A DNA stretch of 64,000 nucleotides from Alistipes provencensis (GCF_900083545.1 NZ_LT559262.1:2327673-2391672); one strand, 5' to 3'. Shown: positions 54,184-63,510, counted from the stretch's first letter. Translations and numbers: made by a program. The notes: a model not told the origin generated them from the letters alone.

Positions 54184-55902
54184 ATGAAACACAGAATCGG
54201 AAATCTGGCCGCTATCCTGAAGACGGGTGCGGCTGACGTATTGCGACGGCACCCCATTGAAGCGGTGCTGCTCTTCGGGCTTACCGTAGCTCTGATCGTT
54301 TGCTATGAATGGGAGTGGAGGCCCGATGAACGGCTGTTGGTCATGGGGTGGGGCGCCGTGCTGCTGCTTGCGGTCAACTTGTTGGCAGGCCGGGGCGTTT
54401 GGCGCCGTATCTATTGGGTGGCGTGGGCGCCGCTCGTGCCGCTGGCCCTGTGGCCGGGTTTTCCGGACTGGATCGCTTCGGCACAGGCCGTGATTACGGT
54501 CGCGATTCTGACGCCGCTGGCGCTGTTGGCCTGCCGCCGCGCTGTCGACAACCGCCGGTTCGTCGCCGATGCGGTGATCTACCTGCGTTCGGGAATACTG
54601 GCCATGCTGTTCGCCTATGTCGCTTACGGACTTTTCGAGGCGATTCTCTGGTCGGCGGCCTATATCTTCGGATTCGGCGATGCCGAGTGGGTCGCCCATC
54701 TCTCGATGGATCTGTTGTTCACGACGCAGTTCTTCGTCGCGCCGATGCTTTTCCTGATGATGTTCGACCGCTGGGAGAACGCCGGGATTGTCGGATCGCG
54801 CATTCTGGAGGTACTGCTGAACTGGGTGGTGAGTCCGGCCGTGACGATATACGCCGCGATCCTCTACCTCTACATGGCCAAAATCCTCGTCACATGGACG
54901 CTGCCCGAGGGCGGCGTGGCTTATCTGGTCTTCGGATTCACGATGACGGCTCTCGTCGTCAAGGCGATGAGGACGCTACTCGAAAAACGCACGTTCGACT
55001 GGTTTTACGACCGGTTCAGCCTCGTTTCATTGCCGATTGTCGCCTTGTTCTGGGTCGGAGTCGCCCGTCGGATAGGCGAATACGGGCTGACCGAGCCGCG
55101 AATCTACCTTGTGGTGTGCGGCGGGGTGATGACGGTCTGCGTTTTGCTTTTCCTTTCGCGCCGCGCGGGACGTTATCTTTGGGTCGTACTCGCCGCGATG
55201 ACGGCTTTTGCCGCTTTGGCCTACATTCCCTGTCTCGAACCGGAGCGCGTCGCCGTGCGGTCGCAGACGCAGCGCGCGGAGCGGGTGGCCGAACTGCTCG
55301 GACGTCTCGATGCCGACGGACGGCTTCTGCTGACGCCGATGCCGCTGGCCGATACGGTTCATAAGAAGGAGTACCGGCAACTCTACGAGTCGCTCGACTA
55401 TATCCGCCGCGACAGTGCGGCTTTCGCGCGGTTCGGGGTGAAGAAGGACCTCGATGATCTGGCCGCGATCTTCCCCGAAGGGATGCGCGATTATGTGCGA
55501 TGGGGGTATGTCACGGTGGTTGAGACCGTCAGCCGGGACATCGATGTCTCGCTGCCCGTCAACGCTTCGTTCGAAGTCGTCGGGGGCTATTCGCGTTACT
55601 ACACGAACCTCAATTACTGGAGTAACGACGGGTATCGTTTCGACGGTGATACGCTGCGGCTCTGGCTGGGGGCGAAGCAGGTGATGCTGGATATTCCGGG
55701 AACGGAGTTGCTCGATGCCCTGTTGCAAACGAGCGGGTTCGAACCGGCGAAGGATTCCGTTCCGAACGAGGAGCAGACGATGCGGTTGCTGGATTACCGC
55801 AGCGAGCGCTGCCGGATCGTGTTCGACCGGCTGACGATCAATCGCGGGGATTCGCTCGCCACGCTCTCCGACGTTACGGTCCATTCCGTCTGGATGCGAT
55901 GA
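54184..55902 (+). CDS. DUF4153-like polytopic membrane protein
   Basis: A 572-residue inner-membrane protein with about ten to twelve helices in residues 20-360 and a periplasmic or cytoplasmic C-terminal domain (about 365-572) lacking helices. The membrane half matches the DUF4153 pattern (DLLFTTQFFVAPMLFLMMFD, VVSPAVTIYAAILYLYMAK). Function unknown. It lies 24 bp after rlmB and its stop overlaps the metallopeptidase start (ATGA). Confidence 0.8.
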   Translation: MKHRIGNLAAILKTGAADVLRRHPIEAVLLFGLTVALIVCYEWEWRPDERLLVMGWGAVLLLAVNLLAGRGVWRRIYWVAWAPLVPLALWPGFPDWIASAQAVITVAILTPLALLACRRAVDNRRFVADAVIYLRSGILAMLFAYVAYGLFEAILWSAAYIFGFGDAEWVAHLSMDLLFTTQFFVAPMLFLMMFDRWENAGIVGSRILEVLLNWVVSPAVTIYAAILYLYMAKILVTWTLPEGGVAYLVFGFTMTALVVKAMRTLLEKRTFDWFYDRFSLVSLPIVALFWVGVARRIGEYGLTEPRIYLVVCGGVMTVCVLLFLSRRAGRYLWVVLAAMTAFAALAYIPCLEPERVAVRSQTQRAERVAELLGRLDADGRLLLTPMPLADTVHKKEYRQLYESLDYIRRDSAAFARFGVKKDLDDLAAIFPEGMRDYVRWGYVTVVETVSRDIDVSLPVNASFEVVGGYSRYYTNLNYWSNDGYRFDGDTLRLWLGAKQVMLDIPGTELLDALLQTSGFEPAKDSVPNEEQTMRLLDYRSERCRIVFDRLTINRGDSLATLSDVTVHSVWMR

Positions 55903-56474
55903 CATCGGTCTGGGTGCATCCCCGGCTGGGCGAGGTGACGCTCTCGCAGTCGGTGCGGGCGCGCCGCATTTCGATCTCGGTGCGTGCCACGGGGGCCGTG
56001 CGGCTGTCGTTCCCTTACGGAGTGTCGCAAAAACGCGCCTTGGCATTTCTCGACCAGAAAGCCGAGTGGATCGGGGCCGCGCGTGAACGACTGGCCCGCA
56101 AGCAGGCTTCTATGCCTCCGCAGTTGTCGCCCGCCGAGCAGAAAGCCCATGTCGAGGAGTTGCGTCGGGCCGCCAAGGCCGACCTGCCGGGCCGCATCGC
56201 GCGGCTGTCGGAGGCGACGGGTCTGAAATACGAAAAACTTACGATTCGCGCCTCGCGCACGAAGTGGGGGAGTTGCTCGGGGCGGAACCACATCTCGCTG
56301 AGCCTCTTTCTGATGGCCCTGCCGGAGCATTTGCGCGACTATGTGATCGTCCATGAACTCTGCCATACCGTCCACCACAACCATTCGCCGCGCTTCCACG
56401 CGCTGGTCGATCGCTTGGTCGGCGGGCGCGAAAAAGCCCTTAACCGGGAGTTAAGGGCTTTCACGATTCGTTGA
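55899..56474 (+). CDS. YgjP-like (SprT/M48-type) zinc metallopeptidase
   Basis: A 191-residue protein. The zinc motif is H152-E153-x-x-H156 (VHELCHTVHH) with the third ligand in NHSPRFH. The preceding RTKWGSCSGRN phrase is the YgjP/DUF45 signature. The family is linked to nucleoside or restriction-associated roles in some genomes, but its substrate is not known. The 3' end contains an inverted repeat that doubles as the terminator of the convergent glpT gene. Confidence 0.9.
   Translation: MTSVWVHPRLGEVTLSQSVRARRISISVRATGAVRLSFPYGVSQKRALAFLDQKAEWIGAARERLARKQASMPPQLSPAEQKAHVEELRRAAKADLPGRIARLSEATGLKYEKLTIRASRTKWGSCSGRNHISLSLFLMALPEHLRDYVIVHELCHTVHHNHSPRFHALVDRLVGGREKALNRELRAFTIR
56433..56461 (-). 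terminator. glpT terminator embedded in a coding region
   Basis: The 12-bp stem aaagcccttaac/gttaagggcttt lies inside the last codons of the metallopeptidase gene. On the minus strand it is followed by TTTTT, 24 bp after the glpT stop codon. Confidence 0.75.
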
Positions 56475-56484
56475 CCGGCGGCGG

Positions 56485-57873
56485 TTACCGCTGTCCGAGT
56501 ACCTCCTTTTCCCCCTTGTAGGTGAACGCCATGAAGACGATCGAGAGGGCACAGGCTCCGATGAGCAGGACGAACGTCCAGTCCCAGCCGGCCTTGTCGG
56601 CCACCGAGCCGATTACGATGTTGGCCAGAATGGCCGTACCGAGGAAATAACCGAAAAATCCGGTCAGTCCGGCGGCTGTTCCGGCGGCGTTCTTCGGGGC
56701 GAGGTCGAGTGCCTGCACGCCGATGAGCATCACGGGGCCGTAGATGAAGAACCCGATGGCGATCAGCGATACGGTGACGACGACGTAGTTCGACGAGAAC
56801 TGCCAGTAGAGGAAGATGAACACCGCGACGATCGCCATGAAGAGGATGGTCGGGATGGCGCGGCGTCCGTGGAACACCTTGTCGCTCAGCCAGCCGCAGA
56901 TCAGCGTGCCGGGGATGGCGGCGAACTCGTAGGCGAAATAGGCCCAGCCGGCCTGCTTGATGTCGTAGCCCTGTGCGTCGCGCAGGTAGGTCGGGGCCCA
57001 GTCGAGGCATCCGTAGCGCACCATGTAGACGAAGGCGTTGGCGATGGCGATGAACCACAGCAGTTTGTTGTTCAGGACGTATTTGAAGAAGATTTCGCGG
57101 GTCGAGAGCACCTCTTCCTGCTTGGCGCTGTAATTCTTCGGGTAGTCGTTGCGCCACTTCTCCACCGAAGGCAGGCTGCACGACTGTGGTGTGTCGCGGA
57201 TAAGTACATAGGCCAGAATGGCGACGAAGATGGCGACGACCGCCGGAAAGAGATAGGTGCCGATCAGGAAATAGAACTCCGAATGGTTTCCGTAGAACCA
57301 CGAGCCGAACCAGATGGCGCCGTAGACGGCCATCGGGCCCACCAGCGCGCCGCCCACGTTGTGGGCGCAGTTCCAGATCGACATCTTCGTGCCGCGTTCG
57401 TTGATCGAGAACCAGTGGGTCATGACACGCCCGCACGGAGGCCAACCCATGCCGTTGAACCAGCCCACCAGAAAGTTCAGGACTGCCATGAGGACGATGG
57501 CCAACTGTTTGCGCTCGGGGCCGAGCAGCGTGACCGGGACGATCATGAACATCATCGACACGGCGGCCAGAACCAGTCCCAGCGGCAGGAACACGCGGGC
57601 GTTGCTGCGGTCGGAGACGCTTCCCATCAGGAATTTGGACAGGGCATAGGCCACGGCGTTCATCGAGAGGACGATGCTCAGTTCGCTCTGGTCGAAACCG
57701 AGGAGCGTGAGCTCCGGGATGGCCATCGAGAAATTCTTCCGGACGATGTAGAATCCGGCATACCCGATGAAGATACCGAGGAACACCTGCAGACGCATGC
57801 GTTTGTATTTCGCATCCATCTGGTCGCCCTCCATTTCCGGTTTATACGCAGGCGGTTGTAGTAGTTTCCACAT
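56485..57873 (-). CDS. glpT: Glycerol-3-phosphate:phosphate antiporter
   Basis: A 462-residue MFS transporter with twelve predicted helices, of the organophosphate:phosphate antiporter family. It starts MWKLLQPPAYKPEM and carries IFIGYAGFYIVRKNFSMAIPEL, the typical GlpT beginning with the phosphate-contacting arginine. It imports glycerol-3-phosphate in exchange for phosphate. glpD lies 142 bp upstream on the same strand; the gap has a GC-rich stem (57947-57985) without a T run, which may partly attenuate read-through. Confidence 0.93.
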   Translation of the reverse strand: MWKLLQPPAYKPEMEGDQMDAKYKRMRLQVFLGIFIGYAGFYIVRKNFSMAIPELTLLGFDQSELSIVLSMNAVAYALSKFLMGSVSDRSNARVFLPLGLVLAAVSMMFMIVPVTLLGPERKQLAIVLMAVLNFLVGWFNGMGWPPCGRVMTHWFSINERGTKMSIWNCAHNVGGALVGPMAVYGAIWFGSWFYGNHSEFYFLIGTYLFPAVVAIFVAILAYVLIRDTPQSCSLPSVEKWRNDYPKNYSAKQEEVLSTREIFFKYVLNNKLLWFIAIANAFVYMVRYGCLDWAPTYLRDAQGYDIKQAGWAYFAYEFAAIPGTLICGWLSDKVFHGRRAIPTILFMAIVAVFIFLYWQFSSNYVVVTVSLIAIGFFIYGPVMLIGVQALDLAPKNAAGTAAGLTGFFGYFLGTAILANIVIGSVADKAGWDWTFVLLIGACALSIVFMAFTYKGEKEVLGQR

Positions 57874-58015
57874 AGGACAGGTTGATGGTTTTTGGGTTGA
57901 TTTAGGGCTTGTTCCGCCTGTTCCGCCGCAGCGGTTCCGGATTTATCCCCGAAAGCCCCTCCTTGTTCGGGACGGGGCTTCGGGGTATGATCGGATTTCG
58001 ACGGTTCAAACTGAT

Positions 58016-59587
58016 TTATTTTTGCTCAAAGATATAATTTTTTGCCAGATCGGTGAAACTTTTCACCTGCTCGTCGATCCATGCCTGATCGCGGCCCAGT
58101 TCGCGGGCCATGATTGCAGCGGCCTTCGGGGCTGCGGCGATCGCCTCGCGGGCGTCGACGAACAGCAGGCGTACGCGGCGCGACAGCACGTCTTCGAGCG
58201 TGATGGCCATCTCTTCGCGCACGGCCCAGACCACTTCGGCCAGCGTGTAGCCGAATTTCTCCGAGAGTTTCTCGCCCAATGCGGGTTCCTTTTCGATCAG
58301 TTGGAGAATCTTCGGCTCGTCCGATCCGTAGACATACATGTGGTCCGTGAGATCGGGATTCTTGCGGTAGCCGTGGATATGGAACTTCTTGGTGACGCAC
58401 TTGCGCTTGGGGAGTCCGCACACCTCGATGGCCTTGTCCACCGTGTCCTCGGCCATCAGGCGGTAGGAGGTCCACTTGCCGCCCGTGATGGTCACCAGTC
58501 CGTTGTCCGAGGTGATGACCTTGTGGCTGCGCGAAATCTCCTTGGTGTTCTTGCCCTCCTTCTTGGGTGCCGCCAGCGGACGCTGGCCCGCGAATACCGA
58601 AAGAATATCCTTATAGGTGGGCGCCGGGTTCATGTAGAGTCCTGCGGTGCCGAGGATGAAGTCGATCTCCTCCTTCAGCGGACGCGGCTCCTCCTCGGCG
58701 GTGGGGCGCACGATGTCGGTGGTGCCGACCACGACCTTGTCGTGCCAAGGCACGGCGAACAGCACGCGGCCGTCCGAGGTCTTGGGGACCATGATGGCGT
58801 AGTCGCTCTGCAGGAACTTCATGTCCAGCACGATGTGCACGCCCTGACTCGGAGTGACCATCTTCTTGTGCTCGGGGCTGTCCATGTGCATGATGTCGTC
58901 GACGAAGCAGCCGGCGGCATTGACCACGCTGCGGGCCTTGAGCGTATGCTCCTCGCCCGAGAGGTTGTCGACGAACTTCACGCCGGCGACCTTGCCCGCC
59001 TCGTCGTGCAGGATGCCCGTCACCGAGGCGTGGTTGACGACCGTACCGCCGTTCTCGATGCAGGTCTGCGCCAAGTTGATGGCCATGCGCGAGTCGTCGA
59101 ACTGGCCGTCGTGGTAGACCACGCCGCCTTTCAGTCCCTTCTCGACCGAGGTCGGGATGTATTTCATCACCTTCTTCGCCGAAATGTATTTCGAACGCCC
59201 GTAGCCGAAGCCGAACGAGAGCAGGTCGTAGAACGTCAGTCCGCAGAAGTAGAGGAAATTGTCCCAGTAGCGGTAGTTCGAGATGACGAACGCTTGGTCT
59301 TTGACCAGATGCGGTGCGTTGGCCTTCATGCGGCCGCGTTCGCGCAGCGCCTCCAGCACCAGCATCACGTCGCCTTTCTGGAGATAGCGCACGCCGCCGT
59401 GCACCAGTTTGGTCGAACGGCTCGACGTACATTTGGCGAAGTCGGTCTTTTCCAAGCAGGCCACGCTCATGCCGCGCGTCGCCGCGTCGACCGCTACACC
59501 CAGTCCCGTGGCACCGCCGCCCACGACTACCATGTCCCAGATCTTGTCCTTTTCGGACAGCTTTTTGATTTGTGCCGCTCTTTCCAT
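58016..59587 (-). CDS. glpD: FAD-dependent glycerol-3-phosphate dehydrogenase
   Basis: A 523-residue flavoprotein that oxidises glycerol-3-phosphate to dihydroxyacetone phosphate and passes electrons to quinone. The start is the ATG at 59587 (MERAAQIKK). The FAD-binding motif is VVGGGATGLGVAVDAATRG. Further family phrases are SRSTKLVHGGVRYL and GLVTITGGKWTSYRLMAEDT. The C-terminal helical domain is present. A good promoter and an overlapping 32-bp palindrome lie upstream. No glycerol kinase gene is adjacent. Confidence 0.96.
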   Translation of the reverse strand: MERAAQIKKLSEKDKIWDMVVVGGGATGLGVAVDAATRGMSVACLEKTDFAKCTSSRSTKLVHGGVRYLQKGDVMLVLEALRERGRMKANAPHLVKDQAFVISNYRYWDNFLYFCGLTFYDLLSFGFGYGRSKYISAKKVMKYIPTSVEKGLKGGVVYHDGQFDDSRMAINLAQTCIENGGTVVNHASVTGILHDEAGKVAGVKFVDNLSGEEHTLKARSVVNAAGCFVDDIMHMDSPEHKKMVTPSQGVHIVLDMKFLQSDYAIMVPKTSDGRVLFAVPWHDKVVVGTTDIVRPTAEEEPRPLKEEIDFILGTAGLYMNPAPTYKDILSVFAGQRPLAAPKKEGKNTKEISRSHKVITSDNGLVTITGGKWTSYRLMAEDTVDKAIEVCGLPKRKCVTKKFHIHGYRKNPDLTDHMYVYGSDEPKILQLIEKEPALGEKLSEKFGYTLAEVVWAVREEMAITLEDVLSRRVRLLFVDAREAIAAAPKAAAIMARELGRDQAWIDEQVKSFTDLAKNYIFEQK

Positions 59588-59624
59588 ATTATAATATGTA
59601 ATGTTTGTATGTTTCGTTTCGGAA

Positions 59625-59655
59625 CAAAAGTACAAATGATTTCGTCGATTTCAAA
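59625..59655 (-). promoter_or_regulatory. Predicted glpD promoter
   Basis: On the minus strand TTTG (59652-59655) and TACTTTTG (59625-59632) are 19 bp apart, the ideal Bacteroidetes spacing. The ATG follows 37 bp later. The -33 box lies inside the adjacent palindrome. Confidence 0.7.
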
Positions 59656-59679
59656 ATAAAATCGATTTTATTTTGAAAT
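59648..59679. promoter_or_regulatory. 32-bp perfect palindrome, probable operator
   Basis: The 16-bp arm ATTTCAAAATAAAATC is followed without a gap by its exact reverse complement. It sits 61 bp before the glpD start and 115 bp before the DeoR-family gene, overlapping the glpD -33 box. Size and position suit a dimeric or tetrameric repressor; the adjacent DeoR-family protein is the obvious candidate. Confidence 0.7.
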
Positions 59680-59793
59680 AATGTCTCCTGCGACGGTGTT
59701 TCTCCCGGAACGCGAATTTGTCCGGGCGGGTGAATCTATTTCGAATAATTTTCGTATCTTGGTCGAACGAAACAGCTAAATTTCAAATTGCGT

Positions 59794-60588
59794 ATGAACA
59801 AATCTGGCGAAGAACCCCTTTTGAGCCTTCCGGAACGGCACAGCCGCATTCTGGCCCTGCTCCAACAGAACGGCTCGATTTCGGTGACGCAGCTCTCCGA
59901 ACTTTTCAAGGTTTCGGAGGTGACCATCCGCAAGGATCTGTCCTACCTCGAACAGCAGAAGAAGCTCTACCGCACGCACGGCAGCGCCATTCTCATAAGC
60001 CCTTACATCAGCGACCGCCATGTCAACGAGAAAGAGAAGAAAAACGTCGCCGAGAAGCGGGCGATCGGCGCTGCGGCCGCGGCGCTCGTGTCGGAGGATG
60101 ATTCGATCATCATTGCCTCGGGAACGACGATGGCCTTCCTTGCCCGGGAGATCAAACCCGTAGGCCGCCTGACGGTCATCACGGCGGCGGTTCCCGTGAC
60201 GCAAATCCTCTCGCAGCACGCCGATGTGGACGTCATCCAGTTGGGCGGCATCACGCGCAGCAGTTCGGTATCCGTGGTGGGGCCCTTTGCCGAGTCGATG
60301 CTCCGCAACTTCAACTGCAGCAAGCTGTTCGTCGGCGTGGACGGCATCGACACCGAGTTCGGGCTGACGACGACCAACATGCTCGAAGCCTCGCTGAACG
60401 GCGCGATGATCAACGCCGCGCAGAAAGTCGTGGTGCTGGCCGACTCGTCGAAATTCGGGCGCCGCGGGTTCAGCAAGATCTGCGATCTGGAGGCCGTGGA
60501 CCGCATCATCACCGACAGCGGCGTGCAGCCCCTTTATCTGGAGCGGCTGCGCGAACGCGGGATCGAGGTGACGGTGGTGGACGTCTGA
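59794..60588 (+). CDS. DeoR-family repressor, probably of the glp genes
   Basis: A 264-residue regulator. The start is the ATG at 59794; a TTG two codons earlier is less likely. The winged helix-turn-helix (about 15-70) has PERHSRILALLQQNGSISV and SEVTIRKDLSYLEQQ. The sugar-phosphate-binding domain (about 80-260) has IIIASGTTMAFLA and LFVGVDGID, placing it in the DeoR/GlpR group. It is divergent from glpD with a strong palindrome between, so glycerol-3-phosphate is the expected inducer. That is inference from context. Confidence 0.9.
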   Translation: MNKSGEEPLLSLPERHSRILALLQQNGSISVTQLSELFKVSEVTIRKDLSYLEQQKKLYRTHGSAILISPYISDRHVNEKEKKNVAEKRAIGAAAAALVSEDDSIIIASGTTMAFLAREIKPVGRLTVITAAVPVTQILSQHADVDVIQLGGITRSSSVSVVGPFAESMLRNFNCSKLFVGVDGIDTEFGLTTTNMLEASLNGAMINAAQKVVVLADSSKFGRRGFSKICDLEAVDRIITDSGVQPLYLERLRERGIEVTVVDV

Positions 60589-60605
60589 AATACAATCCGA
60601 TACAG

Positions 60606-60650
60606 GCATACGAAAAGAGCGGCAAGAATCCTGCCGCTCTTTTCGTATGC
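60606..60650. terminator. Bidirectional terminator between deoR-type gene and GDPD gene
   Basis: A perfect 19-bp stem (arms 60606-60624 and 60632-60650) has a 7-nt loop and internal A4/T4 runs. It separates two convergent genes. Confidence 0.9.
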
Positions 60651-60662
60651 CGTTCGGTGTAC

Positions 60663-61427
60663 TTACTTTTTCAGCAAAGCCTGCAACCGCTCGGGGTAGT
60701 CGGTGGTGATGTAGTCCACGCCCAGCCCGATGAAGTATTTCATGTCTTCCTCCGAATCCACGGTCCAGACGTTGACTTCGAGACCCAGATCGTGCGCCTC
60801 CTTCACCCATTGGGGATGCTTGCGCAGCACGCCCATCGAGTAGTCGATGCCGGCCAGCCCCAGTTTCTTGATGCTCTTGGGAGGCAGGTCGCCGTTGAGG
60901 TAGTAGATTTTGGTGTCGGGGATGAGCTTCTTGAACGCCATGCAGGCGTTGATCGAGAAGGCGATGATGTCGGTCCGGTCCAGTACGCCGTATTTCTTGA
61001 GCTCCTTGACGATCTTCTCGGCGGCGAGGTCCTCGCGGTTGTAATCCGAAAGCGACTTCATTTCGAGAATCAGGCGCGTGTCGGGTTTCGAGGCCACGAG
61101 CTTGAGGTAGGCGTCGAACGTGGGGATGTTCTCGCCGTTGGGCAACACGATGGCCGTGATCTCCTTGGCCGTGGACTTCTCCATGTCGACTTCGGTGCCT
61201 TTGTACTTGCGGTCGTGGTTGACGATCAGCTTGTTGTCGGCCGTGAGCCAGACGTCGATCTCCGAGCCGTAGACGCCGACGGCGTCGGCCTTGGTGAACG
61301 AAGCCAGCGAGTTCTGCGCCGATTCGGGCGCGGTCCAGTAGCCGCGGTGGGCGATCACTTTGGGCTGGGCGATGACGGCGCCTCCTGCGAGCAGCAGGGC
61401 GGCCGAGAAAATGATTTTTTTCATCAT
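60663..61427 (-). CDS. Exported glycerophosphodiester phosphodiesterase
   Basis: A 254-residue protein with a short signal peptide (MMKKIIFSAALLLAGGAVIAQ); 61424 is an equal start. The TIM-barrel GDPD motifs are VIAHRGYW, GSEIDVWLTADN and VNHD. The second metal-ligand motif, usually PENT, reads AQNS, with Gln for Glu. The family releases glycerol-3-phosphate from deacylated phospholipids. This product is what GlpT and GlpD use, so the gene completes a scavenging route. It is convergent with the DeoR-type gene. Confidence 0.92.
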   Translation of the reverse strand: MMKKIIFSAALLLAGGAVIAQPKVIAHRGYWTAPESAQNSLASFTKADAVGVYGSEIDVWLTADNKLIVNHDRKYKGTEVDMEKSTAKEITAIVLPNGENIPTFDAYLKLVASKPDTRLILEMKSLSDYNREDLAAEKIVKELKKYGVLDRTDIIAFSINACMAFKKLIPDTKIYYLNGDLPPKSIKKLGLAGIDYSMGVLRKHPQWVKEAHDLGLEVNVWTVDSEEDMKYFIGLGVDYITTDYPERLQALLKK

Positions 61428-61677
61428 ATCGTTTGAAATGTTGGTTGGTAGCTTGTGAAATGAAACCTCCACAAAGTTAATGAATATTTCCGGATTTACA
61501 AGCCGAAAGTCGGCCGGAGGCAGTGTTTTCATCGAATCGTATTGCAATCGTTCCCGCGGATTTTTTCGTGAAATGGTCGATTTGTGGTAGTAATTGCAAT
61601 AATTGTGCACCGCAGGTTGCGGAATTTTTCCTATCTTCGTGCAATCCGAATCACTTAAAACCTCATAAATAGGAACC

Positions 61678-62805
61678 ATGAAAGAAAAAGTCAGCAAGAA
61701 ATTCTCGGAACTTTACGGCGAAGGCGCCATTCTGTTCGCTTCCCCGGGGCGTATCAACCTCATCGGCGAACACACGGATTACAACGGGGGATTCGTATTC
61801 CCGGGAGCCGTGGACAAAGGCATCGTCGCCGCCATCAAACTGAACGGTACGGACAAGGTGCGCGCCTATGCGCTCGACTTGGGCGAGAGCTCGGAGTTCG
61901 GTCTGAACGAGGCGGACAAACCCGCCCAGAGCTGGGCCTGCTACATCTTCGGCGTCTGCCGCGAGATTCAGAAGCGCGGCGGCAAGATCGGCGGTTTCGA
62001 CACGGTATTTGCGGGCGATGTTCCGCTGGGCGCCGGCATGTCGTCGTCGGCGGCGCTGGAGTCGACCTACGCCTTTGCGCTGAACGACCTTTACAACTGC
62101 GGCATCGACAAGTTCGAGCTGGCGAAGATCGGCCAGTCCACCGAGCACAACTACTGCGGCGTGAACTGCGGCATCATGGACCAGTTCGCGTCGGTATTCG
62201 GCAAGAAGGGCAACCTGATTCGTCTGGACTGCCGTTCGCTGGAGTATGCCTATTTCCCGTTCGACCCGAAGGGTTACAAGCTCGTCCTGCTGGATTCGCG
62301 CGTGAAGCACGAGTTGGTGGGTTCGCCCTACAACGACCGCCGCGCGTCGTGCGAGCGTGTGGCCAAGATGCTGGGACAGGAGTTCCTGCGCGGCGCCACG
62401 ATGGAGCAGTTGGACGCCATCAAGGATAAGATTTCGGAGGAGGACTACAAGCGTGCCCGCTATGTGATCGGCGAGGAGAAGCGCGTGCTGGATGTCTGCG
62501 AGGCGCTCGAGAAGGGCGACTACGAGACCGTCGGCGAGCGGATGTACGAGACCCACTGGGGCATGTCGAAGGACTACGAAGTGTCGTGCGAGGAGCTGGA
62601 TTTTCTGGCCACGGTGGCCAAGGAGTGCGGCGTGAGCGGTTCGCGCATCATGGGCGGCGGCTTCGGCGGCTGCACGATCAATCTGGTGAAGGATTCGCTT
62701 TATGACAACTTCATCGCCACGGCCAAGGAGAAGTTCAACGCCAAATACGGCCACGAACCCAAGGTTTACGAAGTGGTGATCTCCGACGGTTCGCGCCGCT
62801 TGTAA
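61678..62805 (+). CDS. galK: Galactokinase
   Basis: A 375-residue GHMP kinase that phosphorylates galactose at C1, the entry to the Leloir pathway. Signatures are SPGRINLIGEHTDYNGGFV near residue 22, the ATP loop VPLGAGMSSSAALE and GGGFGGCTINLV near the C-terminus. It suits the galactose-releasing GH2 and GH97 enzymes elsewhere in this window, though these are 50 kb away. A TATCTTCG box at 61632-61639 is a possible -7 element. A large imperfect hairpin follows the gene. Confidence 0.96.
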   Translation: MKEKVSKKFSELYGEGAILFASPGRINLIGEHTDYNGGFVFPGAVDKGIVAAIKLNGTDKVRAYALDLGESSEFGLNEADKPAQSWACYIFGVCREIQKRGGKIGGFDTVFAGDVPLGAGMSSSAALESTYAFALNDLYNCGIDKFELAKIGQSTEHNYCGVNCGIMDQFASVFGKKGNLIRLDCRSLEYAYFPFDPKGYKLVLLDSRVKHELVGSPYNDRRASCERVAKMLGQEFLRGATMEQLDAIKDKISEEDYKRARYVIGEEKRVLDVCEALEKGDYETVGERMYETHWGMSKDYEVSCEELDFLATVAKECGVSGSRIMGGGFGGCTINLVKDSLYDNFIATAKEKFNAKYGHEPKVYEVVISDGSRRL

Positions 62806-62843
62806 TTTTCGATTCTCACGGGCATCTTCCGCCCTGCCTTGTT

Positions 62844-62886
62844 CGGCCCGAACGGGAAATACTTCGGTATGTCCCGTCCGGGCCGG
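62844..62886. other. Imperfect 19-bp-stem hairpin after galK
   Basis: cggcccgaacgggaaatac pairs with gtatgtcccgtccgggccg around a ttcg loop with two mismatches. No T run follows, so it is not a classical terminator. It may protect the 3' end or act in both directions, as the next gene is convergent. Confidence 0.5.
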
Positions 62887-62918
62887 ACTGCGTTAGGTTG
62901 GAATCTGCTCCGCGATAA

Positions 62919-63452
62919 TCAAAAATTCAGGATTTTTTGCAGCATCACTTCATCGTGATAGCCGTCGGGCCGCCATATCCAGTCGCGTTTGACGCCGATC
63001 TCGGTGAATCCCGCGTTGCGGAACAGCCTCAGACTGGCCTCGTTGTCGGCTCCGACGTTGCACCACAACTGGTGTGCGCGCAGCGTATCGTGTGCGTAGC
63101 GGCAGAGGGTCTCCACGGCGTCGGAGGCGTAGCCGCGCCCCCGGTCGCTCTGCTCGTAGATGAGGATGCCGACGCCCGCCCGGCGCTGGATCGGGTCGTA
63201 TTCGAACAGGTCGATGGCCCCGACCGGCCGCGCGCTCAGCAGGGTTTCGACGATCAGCCGCAGTTGCCCGTCGCAGAGCACTCCGATGACGTCCTGATGC
63301 CGTTCGACGAAACGCTGCATCTGGTGGCGCGAAAACGGCTCTGTCGTGCCGCTGACCGCCCAGATGTCGCAGTCGTTCTCCCACATATACATCAGGTCGG
63401 CATCCTCCGGCTCCACGGCCCGCAGGCGGATGGTTTTCCCTTCGATATTCAT
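62919..63452 (-). CDS. GNAT-family N-acetyltransferase
   Basis: A 177-residue acetyltransferase of the RimJ/SpeG-like branch. The start is the ATG at 63452 (MNIEGKTIRLRAVEPED). The acetyl-CoA loop is EQSDRGRGYASDAV and the C-terminal strand has NVGADNEASLRLFRNAGF. Spermidine or protein N-termini are possible acceptors, but none is indicated by the sequence or neighbours. It is convergent with galK. Upstream lies copy D of the intergenic repeat. Confidence 0.9.
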   Translation of the reverse strand: MNIEGKTIRLRAVEPEDADLMYMWENDCDIWAVSGTTEPFSRHQMQRFVERHQDVIGVLCDGQLRLIVETLLSARPVGAIDLFEYDPIQRRAGVGILIYEQSDRGRGYASDAVETLCRYAHDTLRAHQLWCNVGADNEASLRLFRNAGFTEIGVKRDWIWRPDGYHDEVMLQKILNF

Positions 63453-63510
63453 TCCTGTTGAATTTTCGATTCGACGAATGTTAGCACTGATCTTGCCGCG
63501 GAGCGGCACT

